This document shows, in pieces, positions 1 through 6,133 of a stretch of DNA of 21,291 nt (position 1 is its first letter; each line of letters begins with the position of its first letter). The notes under the pieces are model-generated. The model saw nothing but the letters and a program-made list of their open reading frames with translations. It did no database searches and was not told the DNA's origin. Made by a program: the position numbers and the translations under genes. The stretch spans positions 1-21,291 of the IMG/VR virus record IMGVR_UViG_3300049478_000040; one strand, 5' to 3'. This DNA is from a virus.

Positions 1-203
1 CTCTAATACAAGATCCCTAGCTTTCTAAGTAATAATCCCCCCGCGTGGCGGTATGATGTGAGAAGAAGAAGAAGGAGGGGGAAAAGACGGGATTATAACG
101 CGCGTGTTTAATTCTTTCATAATCCACGCGCGCCATACGCAAAAAAACGGGGTTGGTGGATACATACCCCCACCAACCCCGTCCGGACGCGTTAAACGTC
201 CAT
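1..203. other. Gene-free left end with purine tract and inverted repeat
   Basis: I see no supportable gene here. A purine-only tract of 28 bases lies at 60-87. An 8-bp perfect inverted repeat (CGCGCGTG / CACGCGCG) lies at 99-106 and 125-132. On the minus strand a TATAAT hexamer sits at 97-92 with a poor -35 (ATGAAA) 17 bases upstream, which could be a weak leftward promoter for genes beyond the edge. The right part (141-182) is the terminator listed separately. Stop codons in all three plus frames occur within the first 30 bases, so a plus-strand gene from the left, if any, ends here. Confidence 0.4.
141..182 (-). terminator. Rho-independent terminator of the minus-strand operon
   Basis: Read on the minus strand, a 13-bp perfect stem (ACGGGGTTGGTGG pairing with CCACCAACCCCGT, plus-strand arms 147-159 and 170-182) with a 10-base loop is followed directly by a run of seven T (141-147, the last shared with the stem). 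It begins 22 bases after the stop codon of the 204-389 gene. This is a textbook intrinsic terminator in the right place and orientation. Confidence 0.92.
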
Positions 204-389
204 TTAACCCCCGTCTTGCGCCATTGCCGTCAATTGTCGCGCCAACCGATACAATCCCATTGCCACGCCGCGCTTTTCCGCGTACCTCCGCGCCGCCCAG
301 CGTCCACATGTCTTTGCCAGCCGTGCCGCGAAAAGCGCGTGATATGCCGCCGGAGTTATCTCCTGCCCGTGTTGCCCGGTGTATGTCAT
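204..389 (-). CDS. Small phage protein of unknown function, 61 aa
   Basis: The protein starts MTYTGQHGQEITPAAYHA and is basic and arginine-rich in its middle (WAARRYAEKRG at about residues 32-42). It has no signal peptide or membrane segment. I choose the ATG at 389 because AAGAAGGGGG lies just upstream; an in-frame ATG at 416 would add nine residues but lacks that site. It is the second gene of a two-gene minus-strand operon: the 131-residue gene lies 70 bases upstream and a strong terminator follows 22 bases after its stop. It resembles short uncharacterised phage proteins I have seen next to terminase genes. No function can be given. Confidence 0.65.
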   Translation of the reverse strand: MTYTGQHGQEITPAAYHALFAARLAKTCGRWAARRYAEKRGVAMGLYRLARQLTAMAQDGG

Positions 390-427
390 GATAAGCCCCC
401 TTCTTCTGAGCAACATTGCTCGCGAGA

Positions 428-445
428 CCGGCTGTTGCCAACCGG
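428..445 (-). other. GNRA-loop hairpin between the two minus-strand genes
   Basis: On the minus strand CCGGTTG-GCAA-CAGCCGG forms a 7-bp stem with one G-U pair, closed by a GCAA (GNRA) tetraloop, 14 bases after the stop codon of the upstream gene. No T-run follows, so it is more likely an RNA-stability or processing element than a terminator. A second small palindrome (GAGCAA-CA-TTGCTC) lies a few bases further downstream on the same transcript. Confidence 0.45.
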
Positions 446-459
446 CCTGACGTGCAACA

Positions 460-855
460 TTACAGGCTGATCAATTCCCCCATAAACTTTTCCGCGATGT
501 AGGCCTCGGCCTGTTCATACGTTATGCCGCGCGCCGTGGCAACCTTGAGTATTGTCGCATTTTGCGGCGCGGGTTTCCGTGCCCTCGTGCCACCAATGTT
601 CCAGTCATCCGTGCCGCTGGCGTAATGGTTGGCTAATTCCAACACCGCCTCGCGGCGCATGGCTTCTGTCACCGTAATTACCGTGCCATCCGGCTGATTC
701 CGGCTAATCGCAGCATTATCGCCCAGCCGTGCCATGAACCCGTGGATTGTTGCGCGTTCCCTCACTGCCGCCGAGGCTGCTGTGGTATCAAACACGACTG
801 GTTCCAACCCGTCAAACGTGAAAGTTATCGTATTTCCGCTGATTGCTTTTTTCAT
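460..855 (-). CDS. Conserved phage protein of unknown function, 131 aa
   Basis: This is the first gene of the minus-strand operon. The start is well supported: AAGGAGG lies six bases before the ATG at 855. The N-terminus (MKKAISGNTITFTFDGLEPVVFD) looks like beta strands, and the rest is mostly helical, with EAMRREAVLELANHYASG at about residues 64-81. It is soluble, without signal peptide or membrane segment. From memory, similar 120-135 residue proteins are common in podophage genomes, divergently placed beside the terminase block, with no known role. Its transcript would start from the RpoE-like promoter at 931-904, giving a leader of about 40 bases, and end at the terminator at 141-182. Confidence 0.8.
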   Translation of the reverse strand: MKKAISGNTITFTFDGLEPVVFDTTAASAAVRERATIHGFMARLGDNAAISRNQPDGTVITVTEAMRREAVLELANHYASGTDDWNIGGTRARKPAPQNATILKVATARGITYEQAEAYIAEKFMGELISL

Positions 856-903
856 GATGAGCCTCCTTGATTATCAACGCCGCCCGTTGCGCCGTCGTAC
901 CTG

Positions 904-931
904 TTTGACAATCCATGTTTCCATAAGTTCC
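904..931 (-). promoter_or_regulatory. RpoE/ECF-type promoter of the minus-strand operon
   Basis: On the minus strand GGAACTT (plus coordinates 931-925) is followed after exactly 15 bases by GTCAAA (909-904). This matches the RpoE/AlgU class consensus as I know it (GGAACTT, 15-16 bases, then GTC followed by A/T/G-rich bases). The -10 ends 48 bases before the ATG at 855, leaving room for a leader of about 40 bases with the Shine-Dalgarno site. The plus-strand TTGACA at 905-910 overlaps the complement of this -10 and has no suitable sigma-70 partner. Confidence 0.7.
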
Positions 932-969
932 CATTATTTTTGTTGTATTTTCGCAACAGACTTGGTTGC

Positions 970-981
970 CACCGCACGGTG
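970..981. promoter_or_regulatory. 12-bp palindrome CACCG-CA-CGGTG
   Basis: Perfect 5-bp arms with a two-base centre lie about 39 bases upstream of the -35 of the minus-operon promoter. A dimeric regulator site is possible; the sequence gives no further support. Confidence 0.3.
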
Positions 982-983
982 TC

Positions 984-1026
984 ATGCACCAATTCAGTGC
1001 ATCCTCCCCGCACCAACCTAGTGCAT
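984..1026. promoter_or_regulatory. Tandem operator-like repeats, 24-bp period
   Basis: GCACCAAttcAGTGCAT (986-1002) recurs as GCACCAAcctAGTGCAT (1010-1026), identical at 14 of 17 positions and displaced by exactly 24 bases. Each copy is itself a dyad: ATGCAC-N7-GTGCAT in the first (984-1002) and GCAC-N7-GTGC in the second (1010-1024). Two half-symmetric sites in tandem between divergent promoters are the usual form of operators for a dimeric helix-turn-helix regulator. No such regulator is encoded in the window, other than the small terminase with its own DNA-binding domain. Confidence 0.6.
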
Positions 1027-1077
1027 TACCTTGCGCCCCGCAGGCGACCTGCCCCCGCCTGCCCGCTTCGAGGGGGG

Positions 1078-1101
1078 GAGGGAAAATAAAACTTTTCCCT
1101 C
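1078..1101. other. 9-bp perfect stem-loop in the control region
   Basis: GAGGGAAAA (1078-1086) and TTTTCCCTC (1093-1101) enclose a six-base loop. No T-run follows on either strand beyond the stem itself, so it is a weak terminator at best. It could insulate the two divergent units. Confidence 0.4.
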
Positions 1102-1141
1102 GCGCGTAAAAATCCACTTTGGAATAGTTTAGGGATTTTTG

Positions 1142-1155
1142 ATTCACGCGTGAAT
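1142..1155. promoter_or_regulatory. Perfect 14-bp palindrome ATTCACGCGTGAAT
   Basis: Fully symmetric with no spacer, located 56 bases upstream of the -35 of the plus-operon promoter-like site. Compatible with an operator or activator site. Part of it (AATTCACG) recurs in the long hairpin at 9631-9672, which may be chance. Confidence 0.4.
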
Positions 1156-1210
1156 TATCCATTGATGGTACGAGGGGAGAATGAGAAGCCTCTCCGCCCC
1201 CCTTTTCTCG

Positions 1211-1238
1211 GGAACTCCCGCCCAGTCGCCCGGTCTAA
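1211..1238 (+). promoter_or_regulatory. RpoE/ECF-type promoter of the packaging/structural operon
   Basis: GGAACTC (1211-1217), then exactly 15 bases, then GTCTAA (1233-1238). This is one base away from GGAACTT-N15-GTCTAA and has the same architecture as the divergent site at 931-904. The -10 ends 21 bases before the ATG at 1260. Transcription would begin at about 1244-1246, so the leader would be only about 15 bases and would start at or next to the AAGGAG ribosome binding site (1245-1250). Confidence 0.65.
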
Positions 1239-1259
1239 TCGGGGAAGGAGAGCGGAACT

Positions 1260-1757
1260 ATGGACATGCTGGAAGAGATTAAGAGACTGCCAGCCGCCGG
1301 CGCGATTGCGAAGGTGCGGTATACGCACACTGATATGATTGATTTTATTATCAGCAATCCGGGGGTGAGCCAGAACGAGGTTGCCCGGCGCTACGGGTAT
1401 ACGCCGGCCTGGGTAAGTCAGGTGATGAGTTCGGATGCCTGGCAGAGTGCTATGGCGGCCCGCCGGGGAGAGTTGATTGATCCTACCCTTGTCGCGACGA
1501 TTGATGAGAGGTTCCGGGCGCTGACTAATGTTTCGCTTGATCGACTGATGCAGAAGCTCGAAGCGCCCCAGGTGAGTGATCAGGTTGTACTTCGTGCAGT
1601 GGAGCTGGGCGCGAAGGCAATGGGGGTTGGAGGGAATGCAGCTCCGCCGGCGCCCCCCCAGGATCACCTCGCGCAACTCGCGAATCGGCTGATTGCCCTG
1701 CAAGCCGGCGTTCGGGCCGGAGTAGTCTATGAGGGAGAATGCGCCCATGCCGCTTAA
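1260..1757 (+). CDS. terS: Terminase small subunit (TerS), 165 aa
   Basis: The probable DNA-recognition subunit of the packaging motor. Residues about 24-56 form a helix-turn-helix (GVSQNEVARRYGYTPAWVSQ), followed by helices (residues 75-123, including RFRALTNVSLDRLMQKLE) suited to oligomerisation, a Pro/Ala linker (about 127-133) and a C-terminal helix that could contact TerL. The start at 1260 has AAGGAG nine bases upstream; an ATG two codons later is possible. It is the first gene of the plus operon, directly behind the ECF-type promoter, and TerL follows three small genes later. Recognition rests on the HTH layout and position; it could alternatively be a phage regulator with the same fold. 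Confidence 0.8.
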   Translation: MDMLEEIKRLPAAGAIAKVRYTHTDMIDFIISNPGVSQNEVARRYGYTPAWVSQVMSSDAWQSAMAARRGELIDPTLVATIDERFRALTNVSLDRLMQKLEAPQVSDQVVLRAVELGAKAMGVGGNAAPPAPPQDHLAQLANRLIALQAGVRAGVVYEGECAHAA

Positions 1758-1884
1758 AAGAGGGGCCTCTAAGAAGAGCGTCTCTTCTAACATCCGCACA
1801 GAACTGCGCCATGGCAAGCCCCATAAGCAAGCCGTGGCGATTGCACTTGCGCAGGCTCGAAAGAGTCGCGCGAAGAAGAAATAG
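1747..1884 (+). CDS. 45-aa basic conserved phage protein (DUF6496-like)
   Basis: A tiny gene overlapping the end of terS by 11 bases, with AGGGAG upstream. The sequence begins MPLKRGASKKSVSSNIR and contains GKPHKQAVAIALAQARK, ending in a Lys/Arg tail. This pattern (MPLKKGxSxKxxSxNIxxE...GKPxKQAVAIAL) is a widespread small protein in phage genomes, which I recall as the DUF6496 family; function is unknown. High positive charge and small size suggest nucleic-acid or virion association, which is inference. Confidence 0.85.
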   Translation: MPLKRGASKKSVSSNIRTELRHGKPHKQAVAIALAQARKSRAKKK

Positions 1885-1928
1885 GCTTGGCGGCCGCAGG
1901 CAAAGTGTTAACTATTTGGAGATCACAA

Positions 1929-2204
1929 ATGAATACAACTAAAGCTATTGCCGCCGTTTATACGGCCCTTGTTGCTAATGCGGGCTGTAAAAGTGCGGTT
2001 AAGTTTCTTTCGCCTACGTCTATTGTTAAGGCCACGTGGCAAAATCGTATTTATCTTCGCGCCGGTTGTACGCGAAGAACCGTACTTGTGACTTTTGGGC
2101 GCCCAAACTATCTTGAGCGTAAGTTTATTCTCAAGTGTAAGCAGGCTAATGAAGCGTTTCCTGTTAAGCGCATTCAGTTAAAGTTCTACCCAAAAAAGAA
2201 ATGA
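1929..2204 (+). CDS. Small basic protein of unknown function, 91 aa
   Basis: Starts MNTTKAIAAVYTALVANAG; the ATG at 1929 has TTTGGAG seven bases upstream. The second half is strand-like and strongly basic, with three cysteines overall and the tail KRIQLKFYPKKK. No signal peptide or convincing membrane helix. Codon use is AT-richer than the neighbours (many T-ending codons such as TTT, CTT, GTT), and it is followed by a structured intergenic stretch, so it looks like a separately acquired gene inserted between the terminase genes. I do not recognise a function. Confidence 0.7.
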   Translation: MNTTKAIAAVYTALVANAGCKSAVKFLSPTSIVKATWQNRIYLRAGCTRRTVLVTFGRPNYLERKFILKCKQANEAFPVKRIQLKFYPKKK

Positions 2205-2206
2205 CA

Positions 2207-2277
2207 GCCGCCAGCCCCCTGCCACAGGCAAGTTTTACTCCACATTTCTTGCCCCGTGTTGAGGGGTTCCTGGCGGC
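2207..2277 (+). other. Branched RNA-structure candidate, possible attenuator
   Basis: An outer 8-bp stem GCCGCCAG (2207-2214) / CTGGCGGC (2270-2277) encloses an inner stem GGCAAG (2227-2232) / CTTGCC (2248-2253) and a possible CCCC/GGGG hairpin (alternative with the inner stem). CCTTTATTAT follows, a broken T-run. It begins three bases after a stop codon. A leaky terminator after the 1929-2204 gene is plausible. It also lies where the next gene would need a ribosome binding site, which is otherwise not evident. Confidence 0.4.
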
Positions 2278-2285
2278 CCTTTATT

Positions 2286-2585
2286 ATGAATAGATCCATT
2301 CTGGGAGGAAAGCGTGCCAGTGAAACGCGTAACGAAGTCTTCGACTTCACCTCGAGCCTCGCGGCCGGCGAGACTATCAGCAGCGCAAGCACAGCAGCAA
2401 CTGTTTACTCTGGCACGGACGCGAACCCCGGCGTCGTCAGCGGGTCGGCGGCCATCAGCGGGGCGAAAGTAACACAGAAGCTTACGGCCGGGGTTGTGGG
2501 AGTAGTGTATGAATTGGTCTGTACCGCCACCACGTCTCTTGGTCAGGTCTTGCCTCGGGTCGCTTATCTGGTAATCGCGCCGTGA
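2286..2585 (+). CDS. Phage protein of unknown function, 99 aa, beta-rich
   Basis: The body (NEVFDFTSSLAAGETISS, then ATVYSGTDANPGVVSGSA, then GVVGVVYELVCTATTSLG) is the pattern of a small all-beta, Ig-like protein found upstream of terL in many podophages; role unknown, perhaps a head or neck accessory. The start is uncertain: ATG 2286 has no clear Shine-Dalgarno site, and GTG 2256 is in frame but lies within the structured region. A GGGAGG at 2302-2307 precedes a GTG in another frame (VPVKRVT...), which quickly loses coding character. The stop overlaps the GTG start of terL by four bases, implying translational coupling. Confidence 0.75.
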   Translation: MNRSILGGKRASETRNEVFDFTSSLAAGETISSASTAATVYSGTDANPGVVSGSAAISGAKVTQKLTAGVVGVVYELVCTATTSLGQVLPRVAYLVIAP

Positions 2586-4057
2586 AACAGGTTGCCCTGA
2601 CCGCCGACCTTATCGAGTCCTTCGCGGGGACTTTCGTCTCCCCGCGTTTCGACGAGCAGCGGCCAACGCCGGCGTTTCACAGAGAGGCTTGGGAACTTTA
2701 CGCTTCCCTCGTCAGCGCTGCAATGGTCATCGCCCCTCGCGACCACGCGAAGTCTACGGGATTGACTACAGTTTACGTCTTAGCTGAATGCTTGTTCCGT
2801 ACTAGTGATTACATAATCCTAGTCGGCTCGACAGAGGATGGTTCGGCAGAGCAGCTTGGTAACATCGTTGAGGAACTGACCGAGAACGAAGATATCATCA
2901 GGGAGTTTGGGGTTAAGAAGTTCCTGCGGACGTCGAACACTGACGTGATCTGTGAAATGAATGACGGGCACAGGTTTCGCATCATCGCCAAGGGGGCGGA
3001 GCAGAGGATTCGCGGCCGCCTGTGGAAAGGGAAGCGGCCGAATCTTCTCGTTTGTGACGACATGGAAGATGACGAGCAGGTGGAGAACGCAGATCGCCGG
3101 GCAAAGTTTCGTCGCTGGTTCTTTCGGGCGGCCAAGCAGGCATTGAGTAAGTCTGGCAGGATCAGAGTTCACGGAACGGTTCTGCACGAGGACTCGCTGC
3201 TTAACCGCTTACGCCGGAACCGCACATGGAAGCATCTGTTTTACAAGGCCCATGCGGGCTTTGACGACTTTGGCGGTATTCTCTGGCCCGAGCGCTGGAG
3301 CGAAGCGCAGCTGAGGGCAAGGCGGCAGGAGTTTATCGAAGACGGCGACGCCGCCGGGTACTCGCAGGAGTTCTTGAACGACCCGCTTGATCACAGTGAC
3401 GCGTTTCTGAAGAAGGACGATTTCCGCGCTATGTCCGCGGATGATTACGATTCAGATAAGATTGTCTGTGCTGCCGCCGACTTCGCAGTATCCAAGGCGG
3501 ACAAGGCTAATCGTACCAGTTTCACCATTGGCGGCAAGGACGTGAATAACATTCTCCACTTCGTCGATCAGCGAGTTGGTCGCTGGGAACCTACCGAATG
3601 GATAGACGAAATGTTCTCTATCCAGCAGCGGCACAATCCAGAAGTCTTCTGGGTCGAGGACGGGGTGATCTGGAAGTCCGTTCGTTCTATGGTCTATAGG
3701 GAAATGCAGGTTCGTGATATCCGCATCAACATTGAGGCGATTCTTCCGGTCAAAGACAAAGCGACTCGGGGAAGAAGCTACCAGCGCCGAATGCGCGCAG
3801 GACAGTGCCGCTTTGATAAGCGCGCTGAATGGTATCCGGGGTTTGAGCAAGAGAACCTGCGATTCACCGGAACGGCGGCTGCTACTCTTGACGATCAGTT
3901 TGATTCTGCTGCCCTTCTTAGTCGCGGCTTTGACGATTTTAGCCATCTAGAAGTGGAAGATTTCTATGATGAAGAGGAACAGGAACTGGAGCGCGGTTTC
4001 TGGATGCACCGCAAGCAGTCGGCAGGCAATGGACGTTCACAGGTTACGGGGTACTAA
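2582..4057 (+). CDS. terL: Terminase large subunit (TerL), 491 aa
   Basis: The ATP-driven DNA packaging motor and nuclease that fills the prohead through the portal. The ATPase half has a variant Walker A, APRDHAKST (residues 51-59), and Walker B with acidic tail, LLVCDDMEDDE (155-165). A GTV at 198-200 is the likely coupling region. The nuclease half has the expected acidic residues of an RNase H-like site: D300 in AADFAVSKADK, E359 in WVEDG, and DDQFD at 437-441. Length fits the family. The start is GTG at 2582, overlapping the previous stop (GTGA). The next gene begins directly after its stop codon. Confidence 0.96.
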   Translation: MKQVALTADLIESFAGTFVSPRFDEQRPTPAFHREAWELYASLVSAAMVIAPRDHAKSTGLTTVYVLAECLFRTSDYIILVGSTEDGSAEQLGNIVEELTENEDIIREFGVKKFLRTSNTDVICEMNDGHRFRIIAKGAEQRIRGRLWKGKRPNLLVCDDMEDDEQVENADRRAKFRRWFFRAAKQALSKSGRIRVHGTVLHEDSLLNRLRRNRTWKHLFYKAHAGFDDFGGILWPERWSEAQLRARRQEFIEDGDAAGYSQEFLNDPLDHSDAFLKKDDFRAMSADDYDSDKIVCAAADFAVSKADKANRTSFTIGGKDVNNILHFVDQRVGRWEPTEWIDEMFSIQQRHNPEVFWVEDGVIWKSVRSMVYREMQVRDIRINIEAILPVKDKATRGRSYQRRMRAGQCRFDKRAEWYPGFEQENLRFTGTAAATLDDQFDSAALLSRGFDDFSHLEVEDFYDEEEQELERGFWMHRKQSAGNGRSQVTGY

Positions 4058-6133
4058 ATGCTGCAACTTGAAAATAAAATCCAGCTAGACAAGAAGACGA
4101 TTCTTTCCTCGAATCTCTGTGACGCGTTTACGCTAGATGACTTGAAGAAGCTCGGGATTGCGTGCTGGGAAGGATATCAGCGGGACGAACAGTCTCGGGC
4201 GAAGTGGCTGGAGCGTAACGAGGCCGGAATGGATTTGGCCCTGCAGATATCTAAGGACAAGTCATTCCCCTGGCCGGGATGCGCGAACGTAACTTTTCCT
4301 CTTATTACTATCGCCGCGATGCAGTTTCATGCCCGTGCCTACCCTGCGATTGTGAACGGGGAAGATATTGTTAAGTGCGTAGTCTTCGGCGACGACCCGG
4401 AAGGGGTAGAAACTGCCCACGCTGAACGCGTCTCGCGCCACATGAGCTGGCAGTTGTTGTACGAGGACAGGCCTTGGGAAGAGCAAGAAGATAAGGCGAT
4501 ATTGAATCTCAGCATCGTCGGGACAAATTTCAAGAAGACTTATAACTCCGCCTCTCTCGGCCACAATGTGAGCGAGCTTGTGTTGGCGAAGGATCTTGTG
4601 CTGAACTACTGGGCGAAGAGCGTCGAGGACTGCCCAAGAAAGACACATCGTATTCCTAAGTTCCGCAATGAAATCTATGAGAACTGTGTACGGGGAATCT
4701 GGCGCGATATCTTGGAAGAGTCCTGGTACCAGGATTCCTACACTTCACAGCAGACCGTCGCGCAGATAAAAGAAGACCAACGGCAAGGAATCACAGCACC
4801 GCAGACGGACGTGACGACTTCGCTAGTCTTTCTCGAGCAACATTGCAATCTGGATCTTGACGGCGACGGATACGCAGAGCCGTATATTATAACGCTGGAA
4901 GAAAGTTCGCGTTGTGTTGTGCGAATCGTAACGCGCTTTGATTCGGAAGACGCAATAGAACGGCTGGTCGCCGGGCCGCGTAAGGGCCAGATTATTCGCA
5001 TCAAGGCAACGGAGTACTTTACCAAAAAGACCTTTATCCCCTCGCCAGACGGCGGCATCTATGATATTGGTTTTGGCGTTTTCCTCGGGCCGCTGAATGA
5101 AGCAGTTAACTCTCTCGTAAACATGCTGCTCGACGCAGGAACTATGCAGACTACCGCAGGCGGCTTCCTCGGGCGTGGTGCGAAGATTCGCGGCGGCGTT
5201 ACTGCCGCCGCTCCCTTTGAATGGAAGCGGGTAGATTCAACGGGAGATGATCTGCGGAAGTCAATCTACCCTCTCCCCGTCAACGCGCCCTCGGACGTGT
5301 TGTTTCAGTTGCTGAGTCTGCTGATCAACTACACCAGTCGGGTGAGTGGGACAACTGACATTACAGTGGGGGAGAACCCCGGCCAGAATACGCCGGCGGC
5401 TACGACTCAGACAATGGTAGAGATGGGGCAGAAGATTTATACCGCGATTTTCAAGCGACTCTGGCGGGCAAGCAAGGAGGAATTTCAGAAACTTTACCTG
5501 TTGAATGGGGTGTACTTGGCGCTGGATAAGCAATACGCCGGCGGTGCGACGAAGGAAGATTATCTCGGTTCAGCGGATCAAATCGCTCCGGTCGCTGACC
5601 CGAACGTCACCAGCGATGCTGCGCGAATGCAACAGGCAATGTTACTGAAACAGAACGCCGCTGTGACTCCGGGGTATAATAAAGACTTGGTCGAGCGTCG
5701 ATTCCTCAAGGCGCTTCGTGTAGATAACGCCATTGCCCTGTTCTCCGGCACAGAGGGGCAGCCGCCGGCGGAAGATCCTAAGGTAACGATTACTAAGATG
5801 AAACTTGAGGGGGACGCGCAAGCAATGCAACTTGAAATGCAAGCTCGCGCACAAGAACTTCAACTCTCAATGCAGAAGTTTATCGCGGAACTGGAGGAAA
5901 CTCGCCGGGTTAATAATGCTAAGATTATGCAACTAACCGCTTCCGCTGCCCAGGCGGCCGCCAACGCCCAGAGTGAGCAGCAATACGCACAGGTTGCGCA
6001 GATGAATGCGCAACTTACGTTGTTGAAGCACGAGAATGACAGCATCAACAAGCGGGTCGAGCACATGCTGAAGGCCGCCGAGATTGAGGCCAAGCAGAAA
6101 CTTGAAGTCATCAAGAAGGAATCAAAAGCATGA
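4058..6133 (+). CDS. Portal protein, 691 aa
   Basis: Forms the dodecameric ring at the unique capsid vertex, docking TerL and later the tail. The core has typical podophage portal sequence, including FPWPGCANVTFPLI (about residues 69-82), ILNLSIVGTNFKKTY (about 148-162) and SRVSGTTDITVGENP (about 429-443). The last 110 residues (about 580-691) are Gln/Ala/Glu-rich and predicted to be a long coiled coil, matching the barrel or crown helix of large portals. The ATG follows the terL stop with no gap and only a weak GGGG upstream, so translation is probably coupled. The next gene overlaps by ATGA. Confidence 0.93.
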   Translation: MLQLENKIQLDKKTILSSNLCDAFTLDDLKKLGIACWEGYQRDEQSRAKWLERNEAGMDLALQISKDKSFPWPGCANVTFPLITIAAMQFHARAYPAIVNGEDIVKCVVFGDDPEGVETAHAERVSRHMSWQLLYEDRPWEEQEDKAILNLSIVGTNFKKTYNSASLGHNVSELVLAKDLVLNYWAKSVEDCPRKTHRIPKFRNEIYENCVRGIWRDILEESWYQDSYTSQQTVAQIKEDQRQGITAPQTDVTTSLVFLEQHCNLDLDGDGYAEPYIITLEESSRCVVRIVTRFDSEDAIERLVAGPRKGQIIRIKATEYFTKKTFIPSPDGGIYDIGFGVFLGPLNEAVNSLVNMLLDAGTMQTTAGGFLGRGAKIRGGVTAAAPFEWKRVDSTGDDLRKSIYPLPVNAPSDVLFQLLSLLINYTSRVSGTTDITVGENPGQNTPAATTQTMVEMGQKIYTAIFKRLWRASKEEFQKLYLLNGVYLALDKQYAGGATKEDYLGSADQIAPVADPNVTSDAARMQQAMLLKQNAAVTPGYNKDLVERRFLKALRVDNAIALFSGTEGQPPAEDPKVTITKMKLEGDAQAMQLEMQARAQELQLSMQKFIAELEETRRVNNAKIMQLTASAAQAAANAQSEQQYAQVAQMNAQLTLLKHENDSINKRVEHMLKAAEIEAKQKLEVIKKESKA

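Larger units (their letters stand above)
856..1259. other. Divergent control region between minus and plus operons
   Basis: About 400 bases without a convincing gene separate the minus-strand operon from the packaging/structural operon. It contains, left to right: the leader and promoter-like site of the minus operon (904-931); a 12-bp palindrome (970-981); two 17-bp operator-like repeats (986-1026); a GC-rich stem, GCAGGCG/CGCCTGC (1040-1046 and 1056-1062); a 9-bp stem-loop, GAGGGAAAA/TTTTCCCTC (1078-1101); a perfect 14-bp palindrome (1142-1155); and the promoter-like site of the plus operon (1211-1238). The density of symmetric elements points to a regulated switch region. A pac site could also lie here or inside terS, but nothing identifies one. 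Confidence 0.7.

Noticed and set aside
104-391. Plus-strand reading frame starting at GTG 104
   Set aside because: It runs through the minus-strand terminator and antisense to the 204-389 gene, is Pro/Arg-rich as expected for an antisense shadow, and its GGAGG is about 25 bases from the start.
905-910. TTGACA as a plus-strand sigma-70 -35
   Set aside because: No -10 lies at 16-18 bases (the nearest CATTAT is 21 away). The same bases are the complement of the GTCAAA of the better-supported minus-strand promoter.
812-1162. Minus-strand frame across the control region, with a sub-frame starting MTPCGGNQVCC
   Set aside because: It would cross the operators and the RpoE-like promoter, its GGGGAGG is at the wrong distance from the ATG, and the composition is not protein-like.
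2308-2340. GTG start after GGGAGG at 2302 (VPVKRVT...)
   Set aside because: It resembles a normal protein start, but the frame quickly turns Ser/Arg/Pro-rich and does not contain the conserved beta pattern. A one-base frameshift at about 2330 could join the two, but the uninterrupted frame from 2286 needs no such assumption.
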